Source: Ananas comosus (taxonomy: Eukaryota; Streptophyta; Magnoliopsida; Poales; Bromeliaceae). From it: 64,000 nucleotides of DNA. A program made the translations under genes and the position numbers. Below, piece after piece: positions 24,001 through 35,686 of this stretch; the first letter of the stretch is position 1; each line of letters begins with the position of its first letter. The stretch covers positions 11,877,249-11,941,248 of the forward strand of contig NC_033628.1 in NCBI RefSeq assembly GCF_001540865.1, given 5' to 3'. The notes beneath the pieces are model-generated. The model had not been told where the DNA came from. It saw only the letters and a program-made list of their open reading frames with translations, and made no database searches.

Positions 24001-26143
24001 TAACTTCTAGCCTAGATTACATGTTTCAAGATAGTTGAAAACCTAATCTTCGGGAAACAGAAAACAGAGGCTCATGACAAGTATATAAAACGATTCTGCA
24101 CAAATGAGAAATCTTACTAAGAACTAGTTTTCTTACATTACCCTACATAGCACTTAGAGCCAGTGGCCACTTTAAACAGAAAAAAATCCCAGCTGTTTCC
24201 AGCCGAATAAGAATCTAGAATGGAAAAAGAGGAACCCCTGCAGGACACCCACGCGGACCACAGAAAATTCCAAGCGACAAACCACCAAGATAAACACAGC
24301 AGCCGCTCTGTGCGCTCAAATCCACCACATCATGCCCTTCCCTTAATAAGACCCCACACCATTGTTAGTTAATTCGGATTCGGCAAAGATTCGGTACGGA
24401 TATAATTCGGATAGAATTCGTCTTCTAATTTTTAAATTCGTTGAAAAATACGGCTAAAAACGGATTCATCAATTATTCGGATACGTGATTTATACGGATA
24501 TTATACGTTTACTAATTAAAAATTCAGGATAAAAAATTCGGCTATTAAATTAAATTTTTTTCTCTCAAGATTTATGCTATTAGCATAAATATTCATATCT
24601 TTTAAAAATATAAGAATAAATAGCTACAAAATTAAGCTAATTAAGTAAAAATTCGAAAAGAAATTTCATTTTTTTTTTTTTAGTCTTAGGCGAGGTGTTT
24701 GGAAAGATTTTTTTCTTTTTTCTTTGTGTATTTTACTGTTTTGGGCCAGCCGGCCCAAGAGCCCATGCGGGAGCGCAGGCAGGCGCGGGCGGTGCGGGCC
24801 TGCGGGCTTGATCCGTTTTTTGGACTGAATAATTCGGCTCGCCGTATAATACGCGAATATGTATTTTTAGTCAAAAAATCCTCTTTTTTTTCGAATTTTT
24901 CCCAAAAATTCGAAAATAGCCGTTTAATTCGGATTTTCAAAAATTCGCGAATAATTCGCGAATTAACTAACTATGCCCCACACATATCCATCCCCTTTCC
25001 CCAATGTAAAGAACCCCACCACAAACCTGTGGCGATTTAGGTTTCTAAGAGGTGTTTGTCCCTAAATATCTATTAACAATTGTTACATATTTAAATAATA
25101 TTTGCTATTAATGTCGAATTCGATAAATTCATGTCATATCAATTTCGATTTTCTTTTCCTTCCCCCAAACTTCGGGGCGTGTTCGATCATGTTTAAATTA
25201 TGGCATTGAATCTTATTAGAACTGGTGATCTTTGAAGTTGGATTGAGATGAAATTATAGTTTGATTGCAAATTATTTTTGATAAAACCAATAATCTTGGT
25301 CTTACCATCAACTTGAGGACGACTAAATCCAAGATCACCGTATTAAGAAAAATCCTAAAAAAAGAAAAACAAAAAAAAAAAAGAGGTACAGAGCATCTTA
25401 CGACGCCGTAAATCACCTACTAAAGAGCGACACGAGTTGACGTGACGCGCCATGTCATATCACCCACACCTACGCATACACAAGGCCTATTACCACGCTC
25501 CACCTCGGCCTACCGTGATGTGACCCGCTAGTGGGTAAAGATCTACGGCCCGAAAATAGCAATTTCAAAAAAACGAAAACTAGCTAAAAATGAAACAAAA
25601 AAAAAAAACCCTCACGAGAAAAACCGACGATCCGATTTCCCTTCTTCCTTGCGATCGAAACCCTAACAAAAGCATCCTCCCTTTCCCGATTTGGGAAGCG
25701 ATCGATCGATCGATCGAACGATCATTGCTATTTGTAGTAAACTCGGTACGGATCGGAGATGGCGATTTAGCCCTAATTACCTTGAGGTGCACGACGCCGA
25801 TCGGCTTCTGATCCGAGTCGCCGGGGGCCCCCGAGACCCAGGCGGAGGCGGCGCCGATCACGCGCACCCCGCCGCCGTCCTCCCCCGCGGCGAGAGGCTG
25901 CGCCGCCGGTCGCCGGAGCTTGTAGTAGGCGAGGACGCCGCCGCGGAGGAGGAACAGGCGCCGGCGCCACCCCTTCCCGAAGTTTGTCCACTTGTAGAGG
26001 ACCCCGGCGACGGCGGGCGCCGGGCCCCGACCCCCGCCTCCCTCCGCGGCGGGGGGCGTCAGCTCCGCCACCGCTTCCGTCCCCGGCGATCTGGCGCCGA
26101 AGCCCCCGGGGCAGTCGATGGTGATGCAGCAGAGCGGGTGCAT
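18071..26143 (-). CDS. Oxysterol-binding protein-related protein, plant ORP1/ORP2 type (PH + ORD)
   Basis: Ten in-frame exons, all GT-AG: 26143-25781, 23847-23494, 22983-22887, 21814-21372, 21277-21122, 19609-19442, 19271-19131, 19029-18799, 18691-18578 and 18250-18071, giving about 748 residues. ORPs move sterols and phosphoinositides at membrane contact sites. A PH domain spans about residues 46-170 ([16 protein letters not shown] to [11 protein letters not shown]), an acidic linker follows, and the lipid-binding ORD starts near residue 369 ([19 protein letters not shown]). The ORP fingerprint EQVSHHPP reads EKVSHHPV at 470-477, a tolerated change in plant ORPs. The C-terminal [19 protein letters not shown] block is intact. 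I chose the Met of MHPLCC, five residues inside the longest frame, because homologues begin there. Confidence 0.93.
20165..20640. mobile_element. MITE-like insertion in ORP intron 5
   Basis: GC-richer ends full of GACACG/CGTGTC words (GGACACGACACAACTC on the left, GTGTCCACGTGGGACGTG on the right) enclose an AT-rich core with TATA repeats. The arrangement is that of an inverted-repeat element, but exact ends and a target duplication could not be fixed. Confidence 0.5.
22536..22676. mobile_element. Small palindromic element in ORP intron 3
   Basis: Ends are CCAAGGATAAA and its near-complement TTTAATCCTTGG. The interior contains GGCACGGTCCGGCACACCG, a word family shared with the MITE at 1575-1907. 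Confidence 0.6.
24360..24975. mobile_element. hAT-like non-autonomous element in ORP intron 1, perfect 8-bp TSD
   Basis: The 616-bp element is bounded by direct repeats of CCCCACAC (24352-24359 and 24976-24983). Terminal inverted repeats read CATTGTTAGTTAATTCG on the left and CATAGTTAGTTAATTCG on the right. The interior is full of ATTCGGAT/ATTCGCG words in both orientations, like subterminal transposase sites, with a short GC-rich block at about 24740-24830. No transposase frame is present. Confidence 0.88.
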
Positions 26144-26337
26144 CTCCCTCCCCCTCATGGCGAGCGAGAGCGGCGACGATGACGACGACGACGACGAGGG
26201 GTTCGGAGATCCGTGGGACTGGGATCTCGATTTACATAAATAAACAAATAATAATAGAAAATAACAATAATAATACTAAAAAAAATGGGAAAAAAAAAAG
26301 AGGAATAAATTTACGGGGATTAATTAAGGTCGTTGTT

Positions 26338-26347
26338 GTTTATATAG
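26338..26347 (-). promoter_or_regulatory. Candidate TATA box of the ORP gene
   Basis: The minus strand reads CTATATAAAC about 195 bases upstream of the chosen start codon. A (GA)n run lies just upstream at about 26370-26388. Confidence 0.5.
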
Positions 26348-26409
26348 TGTGGTTGGGTTGGGAAAAAGAAGAGAGAGAGAGAGAGAGGGATGCGTCATGC
26401 GTCGGGGCT

Positions 26410-27170
26410 TGGCCCCGGAGCAATTTTTATTTTAAAAATAGTCTTATTAAAATTAAAATTATAAAAATGGCACTATTTCTGTCACGCAAGCGTCACGTTA
26501 GCGCTACGCGGGCAGAACTGGGGTCAGGATATTAAGTTGAATACGGTGAATAATTCACCGTGTCTAAACACTGTGAATGGTTAGACACGGTGAATGATTC
26601 ACCGTGTTTCTTACGTATTTTTTGTATATTGAAAAATAGAATAAGGAGTAGGGATGTCAATAGGTATGAATATTCGAAATATTATTCGAATCCAAACTCG
26701 AATAAATTATATATATATACGTAATTTATTTTTTTTTATTTATACAATATATAAAATATTTAATAATTTTTATTTTCTTAAATCTTCATCCAACGGCCCG
26801 CTGGGTTGGATGAAAATCTAAGGAATAAAAATTATTAAATATTTTATATATTGTATAAATAAATAAAAATAAATTACATATATATATATATATTAATTAT
26901 ATATTTATAATTTATTCGGATTTGGATTCGAATAATATTTCGGATTATTCATATCTATTAACATCCTTACTCCTTATTCCACTTTTCTATATACAAAAAA
27001 TACGTACTAAAAATATCGTGAACCATTCACCAGTGTTGAATACGGTGAATGACACACGGCCAGCCCTGCCCGTTGTGGCGCTGATATGGCGCCTGGCGTG
27101 GCAGGCCAGAGTCATTTCTACAAATTAAATTTTAATAAGACTATTTTTAAATAAAAATTTGTCAGGGGTC
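26410..27170. repeat. Long fold-back element (about 370-bp arms), nested MITE
   Basis: The two arms are near-complementary. The outer left arm reads ATTTTTATTTTAAAAATAGT and the outer right ACTATTTTTAAATAAAAAT; the apex is CATCCAAC-GGCCCGCTGG-GTTGGATG at about 26790-26815. Inside is an inner pair, GTAGGGATGTCAATAGGTAT (26648) against TAACATCCTTAC at 26970, so one inverted-repeat element seems nested in another. The left arm also holds CACGGTGAAT/ATTCACCGTG words repeated in both orientations. Confidence 0.8.
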
Positions 27171-27359
27171 TAAATGCAAAAAAGGCAAAAAGAGCCCTCA
27201 TGCGTGGGAGGGGGGAAGATTCGAGGGATTGGGAGATGCGGGTTCTCCGGTGTGCCGCGGGAGTTGCCTAGTAGCATTTGTGCCCAACGCTGCTCTTGAA
27301 TTTTCCTGATATTATAGTTATTATTTGGCAGTTTCTCATCATCAATCTCTCTCACTCTC

Positions 27360-27495
27360 TCTCTCTCTCTCACACACACACACCACAACACACACACACA
27401 CCAACACACACACACACATATATAATATATATATATATATATAATATATATATAAATATATTATATATATATTATATATATATATATATATTAGT
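27360..27495. repeat. Compound microsatellite (CT)n(CA)n(TA)n
   Basis: CT units pass into CA units with short interruptions and then into a long TA tract. The shorter equivalent in copy B lies at about 31125-31275. Confidence 0.85.
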
Positions 27496-28439
27496 GAAGG
27501 ATCCGGGCGTCTGCGGCGGGACAACTTTATAAAAATAAATAAATAAATATTAAAAATGCAAAATAAAAAGTCAAAAAATTATATAAAATAAATACTGAAA
27601 AATAAGTAACAATTAAATTGGAGATGAAAATATCACATACCTCATTGTTTAAATCATAATCATTAAAAATTTTAGGATTAAATTATTTTGTCTTATAGCT
27701 TTAAGGATGAATGTAAATCCAATCTTTCAAAATATTTTTTTATCCAATTTTTATTATATTTTTAAATTTTATAGTATAAAATAAAAATTAGATTAGACTT
27801 AAAAAATTATAAAATTTCTCTATGTACATGAACAAAAAAAAAAAATGAAGTTAGAGAAAAATCCCTCCTCTCTCCCCTGCTGGTCCCATCCGCACTATCC
27901 CAATTGATTTAAGAAAATAATAAATGAGGGAATAATTGAGATGAGAGAAAAAAAAACTAAAAAAATAAAGAATTATTCAGTAATAAAAATAATAAAATAA
28001 ATTATAAGAAAGATTAAAAAAAAAGGCAATAATCTATTAATAAAATTATATATAGTTATATTTATAATTATATATATTATAATATTATATATAATTATAT
28101 ATAATTTTAGAAAAATGATTTATTATTCTTACATTTGCCTCTATTCTTTTTTATCTATCTTATCATTTATTTTTTTATTTTTATTGTTTCATTTGTAAAT
28201 TTCCTTCATTATTTTTTATATATTTAACCAATTCTTTTATTCGCTTAATGTAAAATTATATTTAATACAAAATAATTTAACTTATTTAAAATATTTATAT
28301 ATTTTAATTTTTATAAAAATAAAAATTTAGAATTGAATTACAAAATTATAAATTTTTTTAATTATATATTAAGAGAAAAATATAAAAAATTAAAGGGAAA
28401 ATTAAAGAGAGAAAAAAGCCAAAAAAAAATAAAAATCCT

Positions 28440-28960
28440 CCCTCTCTCTCCTCTCCTCTCCGCTCTCCTCTTACCCTCGGCTGGCGCCTGGCCCCCCTCC
28501 CGCTCATCTCCTCTCCATCGCTCTCCTCTCCCGTCCCTCCCCGCGCCACGCGGGCACCCGCCACGCGCGCCCGCTTGCCGCGCCTTGACGCGCCGCGCAC
28601 AGTGGCCGCGCCCCGACGCTCGCACGCTCTCCTCTCCTCTCTCCCGCCGGCGGCTCTCGCCGCGCGCCGCCGCTCGGCCCGCGCCACGCGCCACCGCCCC
28701 CCGCGCCCTGCCTGGCCGCCCCCTCGAGCTGCCGCGCCAACGCGGCGCCGCCCACGCGCGCCGCCTGCCCACCACCGCTCCCGCGCTCGCAGCCCCCCGC
28801 CGGCGCAAGCGGCGGCGCCCTCCCCACGATTGCCCAGCCTGCGCCGCAGCGGACCCGCGCGTCCGCTGCCAACTGGGCCCCGCCAGTGCGCCTCGCTGCC
28901 CGCCCCCCGCGCTCGACCCGTGCCCGCGCCTCCCGCGCTCAGCCAACCTGTTCATAAACT
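28440..28960. other. CpG-rich block, copy A
   Basis: About 520 bp of very GC-rich, C-skewed sequence inside AT-rich repeats. Every frame on both strands is open for a long way and gives Arg/Pro/Ala-rich text, which is what such composition produces. I therefore do not call a gene. It has a matching block at 32245-32710. Confidence 0.6.
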
Positions 28961-29014
28961 GAGGATTTATGTCATATATATATAACTATATATATATATA
29001 ATATATATATATAG

Positions 29015-29048
<34 letters not shown>

Positions 29049-29059
29049 ATATAAATATG

Positions 29060-29605
29060 TAAAGCTAGGATTATCGAAAACGGAGGCTCGTACCTCAACT
29101 GTTGTTTTCCGATGTTCGGTACATCTTCGAATCGACGATGCGGCTCCGTTAGATATTGAACTAGAGTATTACTGATAATATCTAGAAAAATAATTTTGGC
29201 GAATTTTCAAATATCATTTACCTAGTATCGAAGTGGCTAAAATGCCACGCGCTAAAATAATAAAATCTTACAGAACTATGAATATGACATTAAAGATTTA
29301 GATAAAGTTATTTGATCTATAGTTTTATATGGTATAAAAATTTCTAATAAAATTTTAATGTTGATTTGAATTTTCTACAGTACCGTAAACTTGCACCGCT
29401 CACCACGGCCGTTAAAATTTATTGATTTGAGCCCCCTTCAATCAACTAAAGCAAATGATATTCGAAAAATCAGCAAAATTATTTCTAGGTACTACAATAC
29501 TCTAAGATCTTTAACTTAACGGAGGCCGATCGTCGATTCGAAGATCTTGAACATCGAAAAAACTTGAAAAGCACGGAGACCTCCGGTGCTTCCAGATAAG
29601 CAAAT
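29060..29605. mobile_element. Copy of the 15.9-kb MITE family, in duplication copy A
   Basis: Both arms are recognisable: CGGCTCCGTTAGAT and TCTAGAGTA-type words on the left, and GAACATCGAAAAAACTTG with CACGGAGACCTCCG on the right. Numerous one-base indels separate it from the 15921-16455 copy. The second copy lies at about 32820-33335. Confidence 0.7.
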
Positions 29606-29625
29606 ATATATAATATATAGATAAA

Positions 29626-30273
29626 AGGGATGCAAACGGCATACGCGGGTTGATGGAGCTCCTGCCTCCGATCCGCCCCGATCCGACGGGGCAGTAAATG
29701 GAGAAATACGGATTCGGGCAAGGAAACGAGCAATTTTACGATCCGAGGACGGTATCGGGGCAGGAAACGGGCAAAATTTTTTGACGACCGCCACCGAATC
29801 CGCCCCGACGATCGCGACCCGCCATGATCCGCACCGAATCACCGCCCGAAATAATATTTATATTTTTAAAAAATATGTTCTAAAAACATAATATATTTAA
29901 TAAAAAAGTTCAATAACAAATAAGTTTTTACTCTCATTTTCTAATGTATTATGATAAAGCATTTGAATTTGTTTTGAATTGTGATTATTATTTTAATTTA
30001 CGCATAATATTGTAAAATTATATATATAGATTATTATTAATTATTATTATATATTTCAAAGTATAATAATATATAATTTTATAAAAATATAGTTGCCGGG
30101 GCGGTTCGGGGCAGAGCCCGGCGGAGGGCTGGTTACGAGGCGGGCGGGATATGGGGATGTAGTTTTTAACGCCGTATGGATTCGGGGCGGGAGGCGGGCG
30201 GAGTATTTGGCTAGTCGGGGCGGAGGCGCGGCGGGTCTCTCTGCTCCCAGTATCCGGCCCCGTTTGCATCCCT
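29626..30273. mobile_element. hAT-type MITE with AGGGATGCAAACGG ends (copy A)
   Basis: The left end AGGGATGCAAACGG is matched by CCCCGTTTGCATCCCT on the right. GC-rich subterminal arms built on GGGGCGG/CCGCCCC surround an AT-rich core. The target duplication is hidden in TA repeats. Confidence 0.75.
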
Positions 30274-32244
30274 ATATATATATAAGCTATATATATATAT
30301 AATATATATAGTTGACTGAGGCTACTATCGAATAGTAAACTGCTCATTTACTAACCGATTTATTTTAATGAAAAGCTTTCAAATCGATGATGCGCACCCG
30401 TTGAACATCAATCTTATTACCATTCTTAAATTATCTAAAAATCAATATTTCATGATATTTGTTGACATCTAACTATTATCGATTCAAATGGGTCCACAAA
30501 GAATCTATAATTTAATGGCGATATGGTCATTTTGGACTGTGTTTTGCTCGTAATGGTATACGAAGAGTTCCAAACAAACTAAATTTTTGTTAAAAAAATT
30601 GTTTTAAAACTAATTTAAAATAAGATAGACTCGTAGATCTTCAAATATAAAAATTGTATCATCACTTTTGAAGAATTTTATATATATTATATATATATAT
30701 AATTTATTCGGACTTTGGATTCGATAATATTTCGGATATTTATATTCTTTAATCCTTACTCTTATTCCACATTTTCTATTACAAAAATAGTAACTAAAAA
30801 TTACGTGTAACCATTCACCGTGTTTGATACCGCTGAATGAGGCGAGCCAGCCCTGCCGTGTGGCGCTGATATGGCGCCTGCTGGCAGGACCGGAGCTATT
30901 TTTACAAATTAAATTTATAGGACTATTTTTAAATTAAAAATTTGTCAGGGTCTAAATGCAAAAATGAGCAAAAGAGCCTCATGCGTGGGGGAGGAGGGAA
31001 GATTTCGAAGGGTATTGGGGATGCGGTTTCAGTGTGCGGGGGAGTTGCGCTAGACATTTGTGCCAACTGCTCGTTGGAATTTTCCTGATAGGAACTTTGG
31101 ATAGATATTTGGCGTTTTCTTATCAATCTCTCTTCCTCTGTCTCTCATCTTACACACACACACACACAAACCACCATCACACACAACAATTATATATATA
31201 TATATAATAATTATATATATTATTACCTATTATATATAATATATATTATATATAGTTATATATATATATATATTAGTGAGGTCGGGGCGATTGCGGAGCT
31301 GCGGACAATTATAAAATAATAAATAATTTTAAATAGCAAAAAAAAAGTCAAAAATTATATAAATAAATACTGAAATAAGTAAGTAAATAATTCGAAAGAT
31401 TGAAGATGACAAATATCACATAGCTCATTGTTTTTAATCATAATACATTAAAATTTGAGGATTAAATTATTATTTGTCTTTGCTTGGAAGGATTGGAGAT
31501 GTAAATCCAATGGTTTTCAAAAATATTTTTATCCAATTTTTCTATATTATTTTAAATTTTTATAGCTTATAAAATAAAATCAGATTAGACGTTAATATTA
31601 TAATTTTCTGTTATGTTAATGAACAAAAAAAAAAAATGAAGATTAGAGGAAACAAAAAAAACCTCCTCTCTCTCCCCCGCGGGTCCATCCGCACTATTCC
31701 CAAATTGGATTCTAAGAAAATAGATAAAGAGGGATAATTGAGATGAGAAGAAAAAAAAACTACAAATAAGAAATTATTACGTAATAAAAATATAAAAATA
31801 AAGGTAATGAAAGATTAAAATAAAAGGCAATATATATTAATAAAAATTATATATGTTGTATATTGATATAATTATATTTATAATTTATTATAATTATCAA
31901 TATATTTTTTGAAAATGAATTTATTATTTTAAGTTTTGCTCTATTCTTTTTTTATTATCTTATCATTTTTTATTTTTATTTTTATTGTTTCATTTGTAAA
32001 TTTACCTTCATTATTTTTTATATATTTTTAACAATTCGTTTTTATGTCGGCTATAATTAAATTTATATTAATAAAAATAATTTAACTTATTTAAAAAATA
32101 TTTATATATTTTAAATTTTATAAACTAATAAAATTTAGATGAATGTACAAAAATTAATTTATTTTATATATATATTTAAAAGAGATAAATAGTATGAAAA
32201 AAATTAAAGGGAAAATTAAAGACGGAAAAAGAGCAAAAATAAAA

Positions 32245-32710
32245 TCCTCTCTCCTCTCCTCTCCTCTCATTCCTCTTCCATCGGCTGGGCGCAGTGGGCC
32301 CACCCTCGTCCGGCCTATGCCTCTCCTCGCTCTCTCTCCGCCTCCCTTCCGCGCACGCGGGCACTCGCCCCGCGCGCCCGCCTTGGCCGCGCCCTGGCGC
32401 CCGAGCCAGTGGCGCCGCCGCTCGCCCGCCTTCTTCTCTCCCGCGCCTCTCGCACCGCGCGCCGGTGCCGACGCGCGGCGCACCGCCCCCCGCCCGCTGC
32501 CGCCCCTCGAGCCCGCGCAGCGGCGCCCGCACGCGCGCCCGCCTTGGCATGCCCGCGCTCGCGCTCGCCCGCCGCGCGCACGCGCGCCCCTCCACGGCCG
32601 ACCTGACCGAGGCCCGCGCGTACCGACGCCACATGGGCCGCCAGGCGCGCCGCTTGCCCGGCCCACGCGCTCGCCCTGCCCAGCGCCTCGCGCTGCCACC
32701 CTGTTCAAAA
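32245..32710. other. CpG-rich block, copy B
   Basis: Second copy of the GC-rich block. Long overlapping frames on both strands again give Arg/Ala/Pro-rich text with no domain; not called as genes. Confidence 0.6.
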
Positions 32711-33355
32711 CTGAGGATATTCACTTATAATATATACTTATATATAATATATATATATATATTATATCTTATATCACTATATATGATATATTATATAGTA
32801 TATATATGTATAAATGGTAGGATGATTATGTTGAAAACGCGTAGGGCTCCGTTATTCTACTTTGTTTTCGATGTTCGGATTTTCGAATCGAACGATCGGC
32901 ATCCGTTAGATTGAACTAGAGTATTTGATAATATCTAGAAATTAAATTTGCGTTTTTCGATAATCTTTCCTATGTGGATCGAAAGTGGCTCAAATCACGG
33001 GTAAAAATAAATCTTACAACTATGTTGTGATATGACATTAAAATTTTAGATCAAAAGTTTGATCTTTTTATATGGTTAAAAATTTTTTCAAATTTTATTG
33101 TGATTGAATATTTCTAACGTTAACTTGCAACCGGCTCCCACGGCCGTTAAGAATTATTGTTTTGAGCTCGCCTTCAATCAAGGCTAAGCAAATATATCAA
33201 AATCACAAAATTTATTTCTGAGGACTCAATACTCAATAGTATTCAATATAACGGACCAGACGATCGTGCGATTCGAAAGTACTGAACATCGAAAACAACT
33301 TGAACACGGAGACTCCGTGTTCCGAAAGCATATATTATATATAATATATATATAT

Positions 33356-33969
33356 AGGGATGGCAAACGGTCCGGTGCTTGGTGGAGTCCGAGGCCCGAT
33401 GCCCGCGGGCAGTAAATGGGAGAAAATAAACGGATTGGAGGCAGGAAACGAGGGCAAGATTTTACGATCCGAGACGAGAATTCGGGCAAGGAAACGAAAT
33501 TCTTTTTGGACCGCCGATAATCCGCCGCCGAATCCGCCCCGCCATGAGTCCAGCCCGAATCGCCACGAGAATATTACATTTATATTGGTTTTAAAACATA
33601 TTTCTAAAATATTATATTTCAAAAAGTTCAATACATAGAGTTATTACTTATTTTAATGTATTTGAAACATTGATTTTGTTTTGATTGTTGGATTCATATT
33701 TTAATTTTACCATTTATAGATGTTAATTATTATATATATATTTAAAATTTTATTTTTATATTGTCAAATATTAATTAATATTTATAATTTTAGTAAATAT
33801 TTACGTTGGGGGCGGATTCGGGCGCGGCGGCGGGGGGTTCGAGGCGGGGAGGTTATGGGATGTATTTAAACCGTATCGGGTTCGGGGGAGGCGGGACGCG
33901 GATTTTTGCTGTTCGGGGGAGGCGGGCGGGTCTTCCTTGCCCCCAGTATCCGCCCCGTATTGCATCCCT
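33356..33969. mobile_element. hAT-type MITE with AGGGATGGCAAACGG ends (copy B)
   Basis: Same family as 29626-30273, with a slightly better-preserved left end and a damaged right end (GTATTGCATCCCT). Confidence 0.7.
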
Positions 33970-34044
33970 ATATATTATATTAGTATAATATTATATTATA
34001 ATATATATTATATATTATATATATTATATATATAAGTATATATT

Positions 34045-34600
34045 ATATATGAGTTTGTGAGCTACCCAAAGATATCGGATAGTAAAATGCTCAATTTGAC
34101 TACGATTATTTGTAATGATAGAGCTTTCAATCGATGATCGCACCTTGAACTGATCTAGACCATTTAAATTATCTAGAAAATCAAATTTCATGATTTTTTG
34201 ACATTACTAATAACGGATAAAGGGTCACAAAATTTATAATTTTATGGCGATATGGTGGCGTTTGCTCGGTTTAATTTGGTATAGAGAGTTAAAATCACTA
34301 AATTTTTGTTAAAATTTTTAACTATTTAAAATAAGATCGTAGATCTAGATCTCAAATATAAAATTGATTCATCATGTTTTGAAAGGATATTTATTTACCA
34401 GCATTCATTTTTTTGTTCACTTGATGGATAAGAGAACAATATCGAAAATGTGTGAAATTTGATTTCCAGATAGTTTAAATAGTTTAGATCATATTTAACG
34501 GTGCCGATCATCAATTTGGAAGCTCTATTATCGAAAACAAATCGGTAGTAAACCGAGTCATTTACTACCGATAGTATTCTAGCAAAACTCATATATGTAG
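34045..34600. mobile_element. MITE with GAGCTACC / GGTAGTAAA-type inverted ends
   Basis: The left arm (ATCGGATAGTAAAATGCTCA) pairs with the right arm (GAGTCATTTACTACCGAT). Both arms continue through AGCTTTCAATCGATGATC and GATCATCAATTTGGAAGCT. The left half also occurs truncated at about 30310-30690, at the junction of the tandem duplication. Confidence 0.75.
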
Positions 34601-34688
34601 AAAATTCAATAGTACCAAGGACTTGGTACTAACGATAGTATAGTAGCATAATTAAATATATATATATAAATATTTATATATAAATAAG

Positions 34689-34938
34689 TGTAGAGCTATT
34701 ATGCTATCGGATGTATAGAGGATTTGATACTTTCGATTTTTTGACCCTTGGATTAAGAATTGCACCGGTGGAATGATTGCAGTCCCCTCTGGGATTGAGC
34801 AGTACTACTAGGGTTGTGTGGCCCCCACATGGTAATACTATTAATTCAAAAGTTAAAAATGATTACAGGGGCTGATCTAAGGGTCAAAAGTCGAAAGCAA
34901 CAGATACTCTATACTTCTGATAGTATAGTAGCTCTACT
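34689..34938. mobile_element. MITE, 250 bp, GTAGAGCTA ends
   Basis: Left end GTAGAGCTATTATGCTATC; right end read inward GTAGAGCTACTATACTATC. The interior words AAAAGTCGAAAGCAAC and TGACCCTTGGATTAAG pair loosely. A related copy lies at 52314-52509. Confidence 0.85.
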
Positions 34939-35399
34939 CTTTACTTATATAGAGTAGGTAAAAACATACAAAATTTACCTCCATTATTATGTTGGGTCGG
35001 CTATCTAATCTTTCAAAATTTTAATTTATTTGATTTGAGCTTGTCGATGACGTTTTTATTTTACAATTTAAATGCACTGTTTATCTTTACAAATTTAGTT
35101 AATATATACTTTATGTGATTCTCTTAACTATAAATCAATCAAAATAAGTAATTAGCTTAAATTTTGAAGTCAAAGTATCGTTCACTGATTCAAATCGAAC
35201 AAATTGAAAGATTGAGTGGTAAACTAGCTGTCTCAAAATGGTCTATAGTACAGATAAATTCTATATGTTTTTTATTTATAATAGAGTATAAATCTTATGT
35301 CCATATATCTTAAAAAATTTAAAATGTTTTTTCAATTTTATTTATTAAATAAATAGTTGATAAGACTAGTTAAAAAATATTAGGTTCCAGTTTTTCTTT
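34939..35399. other. AT-rich repeat-derived stretch
   Basis: Related to 730-1110 (phrases such as AATGGTCTATAGTAC and AAATTGAAAGATTG). No gene was seen. A T run follows at 35410-35437. Confidence 0.4.
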
Positions 35400-35523
35400 T
35401 ATCGAAAGCCTTTTTTTTTTTTTTTTTTTTTTTTTTTCACACTAGCCGTATTGCGGTTTTATTTGAAAATCTATTTCTTGGAGGGAATGGGTGTAAGTTT
35501 TATATCCAACATTTGGATGTTGT

Positions 35524-35686
35524 TACCAACCGTCTCTAGAGCAAGTGGCAAAAAATTTGGTGGTTGATATTCGAGACTCAAGTTCGAATCCTAGTTGATA
35601 GTTGATTCACATTTCTAGTTATGTTTATTTTCAAATGAAATAAACGAAGCGGGTAGCGTGCTACTTATCTCTCAAAAAAAAAAAAA
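35524..35686 (+). mobile_element. tRNA-derived SINE
   Basis: A Pol III-type head with a B box GTTCGAATCC at 35583-35592 and a plausible A box in TAGAGCAAGTGGC about 45 bases upstream, then a body, a tail with the hairpin GTAGCGTGCTAC, TTATCTCTC and a poly-A run. The tail matches the 3' ends of the LINEs in this window. Imperfect flanking repeats (ATTTGGATGTTGTT before, ATTTGAATAATGTT after) may be a decayed target duplication. Confidence 0.75.

Larger units (their letters stand above)
26890..34390. repeat. Tandem duplication of a 3.7-3.8 kb segment
   Basis: Copy A spans about 26890-30690 and copy B about 30690-34390. Order of landmarks is the same in both: right arm of the fold-back element, CA/TA microsatellite, AT-rich stretch, a 500-bp GC-rich block (28440-28960 and 32245-32710), (AT)n, an inverted-repeat MITE, an AGGGATG-type MITE (29626-30273 and 33356-33969) and the start of another MITE that is completed only after copy B. 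The copies differ mainly by scattered one- to few-base indels. Confidence 0.85.

Noticed and set aside
28333..28985. Overlapping long open frames on both strands (up to 209 codons)
   Set aside because: They come from a GC-rich, low-complexity block; all frames give Arg/Pro/Ala-rich text and no domain, start or splice context.
32154..32914. Overlapping long open frames on both strands (up to 206 codons)
   Set aside because: Second copy of the same GC-rich block; the frames are not conserved between the two copies because of indels, which argues against coding.
35524..35600. Possible tRNA gene from the B-box GTTCGAATCC
   Set aside because: No acceptor stem or cloverleaf can be paired; the tail and poly-A identify a SINE.
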